64,000 nucleotides of DNA, from contig NZ_KE161030.1 of assembly GCF_000412335.2 (NCBI RefSeq), positions 3,774,626-3,838,625 on the forward strand. Direction: 5' to 3'. A program made the position numbers and the translations under genes. Below the pieces are notes generated by a model. The model was not told the origin of the DNA, searched no databases, and saw nothing but the letters and a program-made list of their open reading frames with translations. Within the stretch, counting starts at the first letter, position 1. Every line of letters begins with the position of its first letter. This DNA is from Cedecea davisae DSM 4568. Its GTDB lineage: Bacteria > Pseudomonadota > Gammaproteobacteria > Enterobacterales > Enterobacteriaceae. Of the stretch, positions 57,806-64,000 are shown in pieces.

Positions 57806-59332
57806 TTATTTCACTTCGTTCGCATCAGCATTTCTTAGCATATTTCTCACCGGGATAATCAACGCGGCCAGCACAACGGCGCAGATAACCAGGGCCATAG
57901 AAACATGGGAGAACAGATCCGGCATCGAGCTTAGCTGCTCTTTATTAATGTGCCCACCCATGATACCCGCAGCAAGGTTGCCCAACGCGCTGGCGCAGAA
58001 CCACAAGCCCATCACCTGACCACGCATTTTCTGCGGTGCCAGCAGGGTCATGGTTGCCAGACCAATTGGGCTGAGGCAAAGCTCACCAAGCGTTAGCAGC
58101 AGGATGCTCCCCACCAGCCAGAACGGCGAAACGCCGCTTTGCGTAGCCAGCACCTGGTTTGCAGCCGCCATCATCACGGCAAATCCCGCAGCGGCAAACA
58201 AAATGCCGATGACAAACTTCGTCATGCTACTCGGGTTCATATTGCGCTTAGCCAGAGAAGGCCAGAACCAGCTGAACACAGGCGCTAACAGGATGATAAA
58301 CAGGGCGTTGATAGACTGGAACCAGATAGTAGGGATTTCAAACGCCCCCATCTGGCGGTCGGTATAGTCGCGCGCAAAGATGTTAAAAGAGGTTGGCTTC
58401 TGCTCAAACGCCGACCAGAAGAATGCCGCCGCTATCAGCAGAATAAAGCAGGCCAGCAGGCGGGAACGCTCGCTGCTGGTCAAGCCCGCAAAGAAGAACA
58501 TAAACAGGAAATAGATGCCCACGCAGGTTGAGATGATATAAGCGGAGCTTTTGGCGATAACCGTCGGGTTAAACGGAATAGTACCGTTAGAAATCAATAC
58601 CACCAGCCCGGCAAGCAGCACCATCGCCAGCGTGACCCATTTACCCACGTTTTTGCGCTGAACGGTCGGGTGATTCCAGGTCGAATCCAGGCCAACTTCT
58701 TTGTCATAGCGGCGCATCTGTGGAATAGCGTAGAAACGGAAAATGAACAGAGCGACCAGCATGCCCAGGCCACCAAGGCCGAAGCCCATATGCCAGCCAT
58801 ATTTTTCGTGCAGCGGGCCGATAATTAACGGGGCGATAAACGACCCCATATTAATGCCCATATAAAACAGCGAGAAGCCACCGTCGCGGCGGGTATCTTC
58901 TTTTTTGTACAGCGTGCCGACCATCACCGTGATACAGGTTTTGAATAACCCGGTTCCCAGCACTATCAGCAGCAGGCCAATAAAGAAGAAGGTGTTGGTC
59001 AGGAATGCCGACATGGCGATAGACAAATGACCAAGAGCAATGATCAAAGAGCCATACCAGACCGCACGACGCTGACCCAGCCAGTTATCGGCTAACCATC
59101 CACCCGGCAAAGAAGTTATGTACACGCCCCCGGCGAAAATCCCGACAATGGCGGATGCCTGGTCGATTGGCAGCCCCATCCCCCCCTGTAAAAGTGCGGC
59201 GCTCATAAACAGGATCAGCAGCGGGCGAACGCCGTAGAAGGAGAATCGCTCCCACATTTCTGTGAGGAATAGCGAACTTAGCGGGTACGGATGCCCGAAA
59301 AAGGTTTTTGTTTTAGTCGCAGAATGGTTCAT
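57806..59332 (-). CDS. POT-family proton-dependent peptide transporter
   Basis: 508 aa with 12-14 membrane segments. The family ExxERFxYYG motif appears as EMWERFSFYG near residue 26; GWLADNWLGQRRAVWYGS and FSLFYMGINMGSFIAPLIIG are the PTR2 signature regions. It is not the closest copy of DtpA or DtpB and no symbol is given. gggag lies 7 bases upstream of the ATG. Confidence 0.9.
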   Translation of the reverse strand: MNHSATKTKTFFGHPYPLSSLFLTEMWERFSFYGVRPLLILFMSAALLQGGMGLPIDQASAIVGIFAGGVYITSLPGGWLADNWLGQRRAVWYGSLIIALGHLSIAMSAFLTNTFFFIGLLLIVLGTGLFKTCITVMVGTLYKKEDTRRDGGFSLFYMGINMGSFIAPLIIGPLHEKYGWHMGFGLGGLGMLVALFIFRFYAIPQMRRYDKEVGLDSTWNHPTVQRKNVGKWVTLAMVLLAGLVVLISNGTIPFNPTVIAKSSAYIISTCVGIYFLFMFFFAGLTSSERSRLLACFILLIAAAFFWSAFEQKPTSFNIFARDYTDRQMGAFEIPTIWFQSINALFIILLAPVFSWFWPSLAKRNMNPSSMTKFVIGILFAAAGFAVMMAAANQVLATQSGVSPFWLVGSILLLTLGELCLSPIGLATMTLLAPQKMRGQVMGLWFCASALGNLAAGIMGGHINKEQLSSMPDLFSHVSMALVICAVVLAALIIPVRNMLRNADANEVK

Positions 59333-59704
59333 CTGTGAACTCCCATTGGTTATCTTTTGTGAGGCGGTGTTGATAAAAGCGCCGACATCAGCACTCAGGT
59401 ATCGTTTTTATCAAAATGCTAACAATTAGCGGCGAGCGACACTTTAGCGTAGTTCATTAGGAAATCACTCAGTAACGAAGCGGATTCATTGCCAATTACC
59501 CACTTTTTAGATGAAAAGTCGATTTAAATCGCATTTTTCACGATAAATGATGACAAAAGAAGGGTTGTATATTGACAATCAAGTAGTTCATTATTTTTAA
59601 AAATAATCATTAAAAACAATGCATTAATAACAATTATCTTTACTTTACCCTCTGCCACAATAAAACCTATAAATAGTCCGCCTTTAACCTAATGGGCAGC
59701 AACA

Positions 59705-59803
59705 ATGCAGCGTCTTCTCCTCGCACGCTTTTTCTCCCTGGCAACTATTGAAATACCCGTCTGGATTGTTCCGCTGACACCACCTGTCAAACCTCTGAAG
59801 TAG
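59705..59803 (+). CDS. Possible 32-aa peptide
   Basis: Frame starts MQRLLLARFFSLATIE and ends PPVKPLK; hydrophobic and basic. No clear ribosome site, only gggcag 8 bases before the ATG. No homologue recognised; listed with low confidence. Confidence 0.18.
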   Translation: MQRLLLARFFSLATIEIPVWIVPLTPPVKPLK

Positions 59804-59820
59804 CATTAACCCTATGCGGC

Positions 59821-59836
59821 CTATCAAAATTGATAG
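59821..59836. promoter_or_regulatory. Palindrome upstream of the WYL regulator gene
   Basis: ctatcaa-aa-ttgatag, 7-base arms with a 2-base centre, 134 bases before the WYL regulator start. Possible binding site for that protein. Confidence 0.35.
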
Positions 59837-59969
59837 TGTTTTAGATTTTAGTTTTCACCGTTTATGCCGTTAATGACTACTCAAAGAGTCACTTAAGACA
59901 AATCAGGCAGCAGGAATTTTCTCCCGCTGCGGTGGTTAGCTTTTCAATACCGCGTGCTCCTGGACAAAA

Positions 59970-60902
59970 ATGAAAAACGACACCAGCAAGAAACACGACC
60001 TGCTTATTAACCGGTTATGCGAAACCTTCGGCGCGCTTTATCAAGGTAATGCCATCGACAAAAACTGGCTGTGTGCCCAATTTGGCGTAACGGAACGAAC
60101 GGCCTACCGCGATCTGGCGCGGCTTGCACCCGTTTTGGATGAAATATCAAACGGGCGTTACAAACTGAGCGAACATCTGCTGCCCTCGCTGCACGCCGGG
60201 CATCTCGCCGAGTTCGCTAATTTTGCCGGGGTAGCGCACCTGTTCCCGCATAACGACGGGCAGTCTCTGCGTAAGCGTATGAAGAAGGTAGAGAACATAA
60301 CAATTCAGGGAGCGAGCAGCAGGGAGAATCGCCCATTCAGCGACCTGATAGACAAGCTGGATAAAGCAATTTCTGGCCGCCTGGAGACGCATTATGCCTA
60401 CCGCGGTAAAAATAGAGCCGTACAGCCCTACCGCCTGATTAATCAATATGGCTTGTGGTATTTAGCCGCCGTAGAAGATGGCCATCTCAAGGCCTTTGAA
60501 CTCGCACGAATTGAAGGCTTTAGCCTGTCTGATAAGCAATTCGCGTTAGATGAGGAAGTGATTGAGGAGCTAAACGCCACCACCGGTATTCGTTTTGGGA
60601 AACGTATTGAGGCCACGCTTTGGGTTTCGGCTCATGCCGCCGCCTATGTCACACGACGGGCGCTTTTCCCCGCACAGCGCATCTTACAAACCCACGAAGA
60701 CGGCAGCCTGACGCTAACAACCGCCATCAGCGACAAACACACGCTGTTCCGCTGGTTGCGCTACTGGCTGCCGGATATTCACATTCTGGCACCCGCGCCG
60801 CTGAAAGAAGATTTTAATAAGGACTTCAATACGCGAGTAGAAACCAGCGGTGCAATGAAATCTGGGGAACTGCCTGATTTGCTGAGAGTTTTGGAGGAGT
60901 GA
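59970..60902 (+). CDS. WYL-domain transcriptional regulator
   Basis: 310 aa. The N-terminal DeoR-like winged HTH is WLCAQFGVTERTAYRDLARL, and the WYL domain follows at about residues 125-210 with GLWYLAAVEDGHLKAFELARIEG, including the W-Y-L core. Same layout as YfjR of CP4-57. WYL proteins often regulate mobile or defence genes; here it stands next to an island end, on the opposite strand from the island genes. Confidence 0.85.
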   Translation: MKNDTSKKHDLLINRLCETFGALYQGNAIDKNWLCAQFGVTERTAYRDLARLAPVLDEISNGRYKLSEHLLPSLHAGHLAEFANFAGVAHLFPHNDGQSLRKRMKKVENITIQGASSRENRPFSDLIDKLDKAISGRLETHYAYRGKNRAVQPYRLINQYGLWYLAAVEDGHLKAFELARIEGFSLSDKQFALDEEVIEELNATTGIRFGKRIEATLWVSAHAAAYVTRRALFPAQRILQTHEDGSLTLTTAISDKHTLFRWLRYWLPDIHILAPAPLKEDFNKDFNTRVETSGAMKSGELPDLLRVLEE

Positions 60903-60925
60903 AGAAAGAAGCTGGAGCGGGCGAA

Positions 60926-60976
60926 GGGGTTAGAACAACCCCGCCAATAACTTGAAAAATATAGAATTTTCAAGTT
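60926..60976 (+). terminator. Two hairpins after the WYL gene
   Basis: ggggttagaacaacccc (60926-60942) is a short GC hairpin. aacttgaaaat and attttcaagtt (60949-60959 and 60966-60976) form an 11-bp perfect stem with a 6-base loop. One may end the WYL transcript; neither has a strong T tail. Confidence 0.4.
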
Positions 60977-60988
60977 ATATCTTAACTT

Positions 60989-61012
60989 ATACCCCCAAAG
61001 ATACCCCCAAAG
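60989..61012. repeat. 12-base direct tandem repeat at probable island boundary
   Basis: atacccccaaag occurs twice in tandem. It lies between the WYL gene and the first island gene (ypjF). Its nature is not certain; it could be part of an attachment site. Confidence 0.55.
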
Positions 61013-61120
61013 CACAGAGGCTTTGAATTCAAGTAATTACCTTTGTCGATAAATCAGCAGGAAGCGAGATGATAGCAAATGGCAGGCATACTCGAAAGCA
61101 GCGACACCAGTAGCATCAGA

Positions 61121-61444
61121 CTAATTACGATTTAATAAACCCAGATCGCGGCGGGCCCTCATGATATCAATATTCGTGAGATATGGCGTTTGTTCTTGCC
61201 AGCTAAACCCTCTGCGATCGATACGAACCAGTTCGTACTTTTCCACTAGAAAGTTAATGGCATTAGCGAGAGTGATACCGGCATCGAAATGTTCCTTTAT
61301 AACGGTTTCATCACTGAACGGCGTATCGTTCAGGGTCAGACCATAGTGTTTTTCCAGTAGCCGTGTAAGAAGCAATTGCCAGACTGCAACGGGTGGCAGG
61401 CAGGGCTTCGCCGCCCGCGAAATTGTAGCCGGTAGAATTTTCAT
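61121..61444 (-). CDS. ypjF: Type IV toxin of the CbtA/YeeV family, YpjF-like
   Basis: 107 aa, like YpjF of CP4-57 (109 aa) and shorter than CbtA (124 aa). [50 protein letters not shown] and a final RARRDLGLL are conserved. The family binds FtsZ and MreB to block division and shape. Start at 61444 chosen by homology; the frame extends upstream into the antitoxin gap. Last gene of the island block. Confidence 0.92.
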   Translation of the reverse strand: MKILPATISRAAKPCLPPVAVWQLLLTRLLEKHYGLTLNDTPFSDETVIKEHFDAGITLANAINFLVEKYELVRIDRRGFSWQEQTPYLTNIDIMRARRDLGLLNRN

Positions 61445-61464
61445 ATTTGTTCTCGTGAAATTTG

Positions 61465-61782
61465 TTAGCGCTGAGTGGAATAAACAGCGACGTATACATA
61501 GCCACAACTGCCAAGGGTATCGGCTTCGCAGGTAAAACCGTTGTGGTACAGGGTGACGCAGTGGGCGTGGCGAGGATTCATTTCACCCGTGCTCAGCATG
61601 GATTCCATCCGGCTGATAAAATGCGGAAATGCCACATCCAGCTTAAGACATTCGGCATCACTGAACTTACCTGTGATACAGGCCCGGTCAGCCAGGTAGT
61701 GCAGCTGGTTGCCCTCCTGCACCAGACGTGTTCCCAGGCGCGGCGTGATATCGCGCTGCAGGCCCCAAATGATGTTGCTCAT
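61465..61782 (-). CDS. yfjZ: Type IV antitoxin of the CbeA/YeeU family, YfjZ-like
   Basis: 105 aa, as in Yfj[50 protein letters not shown] are the family blocks. Such antitoxins stabilise cytoskeletal polymers rather than bind the toxin. It precedes the toxin gene by 20 bases. Confidence 0.93.
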   Translation of the reverse strand: MSNIIWGLQRDITPRLGTRLVQEGNQLHYLADRACITGKFSDAECLKLDVAFPHFISRMESMLSTGEMNPRHAHCVTLYHNGFTCEADTLGSCGYVYVAVYSTQR

Positions 61783-61800
61783 TACAGTTCTCCACAATTG

Positions 61801-62022
61801 TCAGTTCAGGGTGATGCTCATCAGGCAGGCATAAGGCCCGTTGCGGTCCTGGCGGCGTTCGGCGTACACAGCCAGGACTCCTGTGATATCCGGAACATCC
61901 CTGCCGGTGTAATGACAGACGCTACCGTGCCACTGATATTTTCCGGTGCAGTAGCGAAAGATTCGGGACTCAGGATGCTGGCGGTATATCGTCATTGCCC
62001 GGCGTTTACTGATAATTTTCAT
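61801..62022 (-). CDS. ypjJ: DUF987 protein, YpjJ-like
   Basis: 73 aa, same size as YpjJ/YeeT. KIISKRRAMTIYRQHP, CTGKYQWHGS, GVLAVYAERR are conserved. Function unknown; always found between the RadC-like and antitoxin genes in these islands. Confidence 0.9.
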   Translation of the reverse strand: MKIISKRRAMTIYRQHPESRIFRYCTGKYQWHGSVCHYTGRDVPDITGVLAVYAERRQDRNGPYACLMSITLN

Positions 62023-62030
62023 GTAATACC

Positions 62031-62507
62031 TCACAACAGACCGTGTTCTGCGAACGAATAGATTTGCCTGCCACCAACAATCAGATGGTCAGGAATACGG
62101 ATATCCACCAGTTGAAGTACCTGAGTCAGTCGCTGCGTGAGGGCTTTGTCAGCCTGGCTGGGTGTCGTCTCGCCGGAAGGATGGTTATGCACCAGTATCA
62201 CCGCCGCCGCATTGAAGTGCAGTGCACGTTTGACCACTTCCCGGGGATGGACCTCGGTGCGGTTAATCGTGCCACTAAAGAGCGTCTCATGGGCGATAAG
62301 CTGGTTCTGATTATCCAGATACAGCACCCGGAACTCTTCCCGCTCAAGTGCGGCCATATGCAGTCGCAACCACTCCCGAACGGCGTGAGTAGAGGTGAAG
62401 GCTACCCCTGGCTCATGCAGGTGCCGCTCCAGAGCCCTGAGCGCCCGCTGAATGAGACGCCGGTCCTGTGGCGTCATCTCGCCGGGTAAAAAGGAGAGCT
62501 GTTTCAT
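62031..62507 (-). CDS. yfjY: RadC-like JAB/MPN-domain protein, YfjY-like
   Basis: 158 aa. The JAMM metal site is visible as TEVHPREVVKRAL and VHNHPSGETTPSQAD (H-x-H-x7-S-x2-D). Like RadC/YeeS/YfjY of E. coli islands. Despite the name RadC, no DNA repair role is shown. Confidence 0.93.
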   Translation of the reverse strand: MKQLSFLPGEMTPQDRRLIQRALRALERHLHEPGVAFTSTHAVREWLRLHMAALEREEFRVLYLDNQNQLIAHETLFSGTINRTEVHPREVVKRALHFNAAAVILVHNHPSGETTPSQADKALTQRLTQVLQLVDIRIPDHLIVGGRQIYSFAEHGLL

Positions 62508-62522
62508 CCTTTGTTCCTCCGT

Positions 62523-62981
62523 TCAGTCGATGATACGCAGAATGGCGTGAGCTTCAGGATGCTGCAGGGCATAGTCCCGCAAGCGATAATAGTGTGCGGT
62601 CATTGCGTCACACTCTGTGCGACAGGCGTGATGGCTGTATTCAATCATGCAGACCGCGATACCTGCGGCTTCCACGCTCATTTCCGCGCCATTGCCGTTC
62701 ATGCTATTAAACAGATGCCATTTATCGCCACCGTCAGCATCAGGGGCCATAAACGCGCCGCCATTACTGAGCGTGTAAAAGGACCAGATACCACCGCTGT
62801 ACTCATCACAAAAGCGCTCCATCCAGGCGAAAATACGCGGTTCCAGCGTTATCCACTGCGGGATAGTGCCAAAGTACAGCGGCCAGAAATCGAGACGCTG
62901 TTCGTCAGGTACTGGTGTTGCTGTAAGGGCAAATTGAGGTTCATTAGCGGGTACCAATTCGCATTGAGTTTGTGTCGTCAT
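62523..62981 (-). CDS. yfjX: ArdB/KlcA-family antirestriction protein, YfjX-like
   Basis: 152 aa, as YfjX. RLDFWPLYFGTIPQWITLEPRIFAWM, GGIWSFYTLSNGGAFMAP and EYSHHACRTECDAMTAHYYRLRDYA are family blocks. ArdB/KlcA proteins relieve type I restriction, protecting incoming DNA. Confidence 0.93.
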   Translation of the reverse strand: MTTQTQCELVPANEPQFALTATPVPDEQRLDFWPLYFGTIPQWITLEPRIFAWMERFCDEYSGGIWSFYTLSNGGAFMAPDADGGDKWHLFNSMNGNGAEMSVEAAGIAVCMIEYSHHACRTECDAMTAHYYRLRDYALQHPEAHAILRIID

Positions 62982-62995
62982 GGATTTTCTCCGTC

Positions 62996-63025
62996 AATAA
63001 AAACGCCAGCGACGATGGCTGGCGT
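62996..63025 (-). terminator. Terminator after the DUF905 gene
   Basis: On the minus strand acgccagc / gctggcgt form a stem with a 7-base loop, followed by TTTTTATT. Confidence 0.8.
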
Positions 63026-63066
63026 ATGGGAAATAAAGGACAGACAGGGATGATGAATGGGTGTGG

Positions 63067-63303
63067 TCAGGAGGAGGATGCTCTGAGCATGCCTGAGTTG
63101 CGGATATAACGGTTAAGCCCTTCACCGGCATCCGGTTCAAAGCACCACGCCCGCCAGATCATTCGACCTTCAGAGTCACGAACCACCAGGCGGAAGTGTG
63201 TGCCCTGGTCGTCTTCAATGCTGATGTTGCGATACCTGCGGGTAACCGCTTCGGCCTGCTGTCGGGTAAAAGGTCCCGGTGGCAGCATGTGAGATTCAGA
63301 CAT
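63067..63303 (-). CDS. ykfF: DUF905 family protein, YkfF-like
   Basis: 78 aa (YkfF 79). [51 protein letters not shown] are conserved. Function unknown; common near antirestriction genes in CP4-type islands. Confidence 0.9.
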   Translation of the reverse strand: MSESHMLPPGPFTRQQAEAVTRRYRNISIEDDQGTHFRLVVRDSEGRMIWRAWCFEPDAGEGLNRYIRNSGMLRASSS

Positions 63304-63322
63304 TCGATGTACCTTAAAAGCA

Positions 63323-63354
63323 AAAGCCCCTGACGCAGACGCGTCAGGGGCTTT
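63323..63354 (-). terminator. Rho-independent terminator of the secreted-protein gene
   Basis: aaagcccctgacgc pairs with gcgtcaggggcttt (14 bp, loop agac); the minus strand continues tgctttt. It lies between the stop of the gene at 63381 and the DUF905 start. Confidence 0.9.
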
Positions 63355-63380
63355 GGGAATATGCGGGTGTGGGGAGATTG

Positions 63381-63791
63381 TCAGTAACCGGTTTGTACCT
63401 TATACAGCCGCAGGGTTTTGCTGCCCCGAACAATCTTCACATACAGGGCATTATCTTCCGCGCTGCGTACAAAACCGGCCTTCACATCGCCCTTACAGTC
63501 ACCACCATCGTAAGGAACATTGATGCCGGTCTGGCGCACCAGGTCGATAATCCCGAAGCTTAAATCTTCACAGGCTGGGCCCGGCAGGTCCTGAATCAGG
63601 GCAAATTTATGGTCGTCGCTGACACCGGTCAGTGAGCACATGGACGTATTGATGTCGTTTCCCTGGCACCAGTACTCCTGGCCGGGATTGTCTTTATCCA
63701 TCAGACTTGCCGGAAGCTGAGCGGCACCGGCACTGAAGGCGGCAAGTGACAGAATGAGGGCAGGTACAGCAGAGGTCATTATTTTCAGCAT
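63381..63791 (-). CDS. Hypothetical secreted, Cys-containing protein
   Basis: 136 aa. A signal peptide is clear ([16 protein letters not shown], cleavage near residue 24). The mature part has four cysteines (WCQG, SMCSL, PACED, GDCKG), so two disulphides are likely in the periplasm. No family recognised. caggaag lies before the ATG. Between an unknown gene and the DUF905 gene. Confidence 0.75.
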   Translation of the reverse strand: MLKIMTSAVPALILSLAAFSAGAAQLPASLMDKDNPGQEYWCQGNDINTSMCSLTGVSDDHKFALIQDLPGPACEDLSFGIIDLVRQTGINVPYDGGDCKGDVKAGFVRSAEDNALYVKIVRGSKTLRLYKVQTGY

Positions 63792-63857
63792 GGTCTTCTT
63801 CCTGAATTAATCCAGCCCGCTGTCGGGCAAAATGAGAGAGGTTGATATCGGGTGTTA

Positions 63858-64000
63858 TCAGAAGCGCCGGTAGCGAAACAGCTCTTTGCCCTGGTAAAGT
63901 GCCACCAGGTCGTCATATTCCGGCTTCTTCTGGTTGGGTTTAAAGGTCACTACCGTGCCCGGACGGCACAGGTCTTTTACGGTGAGTCCGTATTTCTTGT
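63858..64000 (-). CDS. Hypothetical protein (partial, N-terminus beyond window)
   Basis: 47 C-terminal codons in frame: begins KKYGLTVKDLCRPGTVV and ends QGKELFRYRRF. The fragment has many basic residues and no recognised family. The gene continues to the right of the window. Only a fragment, so no function can be given. Confidence 0.6.
   Translation of the reverse strand, partial: KKYGLTVKDLCRPGTVVTFKPNQKKPEYDDLVALYQGKELFRYRRF

Larger units (their letters stand above)
59333..59969. other. 637-base AT-rich gap upstream of the POT and WYL genes
   Basis: Low GC, divergent region. It contains an 18-base perfect palindrome attatttttaaaaataat at 59590-59607, a 16-base near-palindrome ctatcaaaattgatag at 59821-59836, and a 32-codon frame at 59705-59803. 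Promoters of both flanking genes must be here. No RNA gene was recognised. Confidence 0.5.

Overview
The window is a piece of an Enterobacteriaceae chromosome close to, but not, E. coli. The left 41 kb keeps the E. coli gene order csdA-csdE-tcdA-mltA-tRNA(fMet)-amiC-argA-recD-recB-ptrA-recC-ppdC-ygdB-ppdB-ppdA-thyA-lgt-ptsP-rppH-mutH-ygdR-tas-lplT-aas-omrA/omrB-galR-lysA-lysR-ygeA, with protein lengths within a few residues of the E. coli ones. The genus cannot be settled from the sequence alone.

Left core (1-33.7 kb): sulfur transfer and tRNA ct6A formation (csdA partial, csdE, tcdA), murein hydrolases (mltA, amiC), arginine entry enzyme argA with a double ARG box, the RecBCD nuclease genes with ptrA inside the operon, a four-gene prepilin-like set, thyA and lgt, the nitrogen-PTS enzyme ptsP behind the RNA pyrophosphohydrolase rppH, mutH, and the lysophospholipid salvage pair lplT-aas. 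Two small RNAs, OmrA and OmrB, lie in tandem upstream of galR. Differences from E. coli K-12 are two instead of three initiator tRNAs, an HxlR/MFS pair between the tRNAs and amiC, and no ygdQ between mutH and ygdR.

Middle (33.9-41 kb): galR, lysA, lysR and ygeA are conserved, but a GNAT acetyltransferase and a second LacI-type regulator sit between galR and lysA, and an MFS exporter between lysR and ygeA.

Accessory transporter zone (41-59.3 kb): a FepE-type chain-length regulator, then a run of regulator/transporter modules: AraC with Bcr/CflA-type MFS, TetR with Tet-type MFS, TetR with an NAD(P)-binding protein, an SDR, a chemoreceptor without a sensory domain, HxlR-EmrA-EmrB, LysR with a 14-TM-type MFS, a divergent CLC protein and a POT peptide transporter. 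Several modules have visible operator-like repeats in the intergenic DNA.

Right end (59.3-64 kb): an AT-rich gap, a WYL-domain regulator, a 12-bp tandem repeat that may mark a boundary, then one end of a CP4-57/CP4-6-like genomic island, all on the minus strand: an unidentified partial gene, a secreted Cys-rich protein, a DUF905 (YkfF-like) protein, an ArdB/KlcA antirestriction protein, a RadC-like protein (YfjY), YpjJ, and the type IV antitoxin/toxin pair YfjZ/YpjF. No integrase or tRNA attachment site lies in the window, so the rest of the island must lie to the right. I did not find a clearly new multi-gene system; the most interesting signals are regulatory DNA (the rppH-mutH gap), the divergent CLC protein, the sensorless chemoreceptor and the island end.
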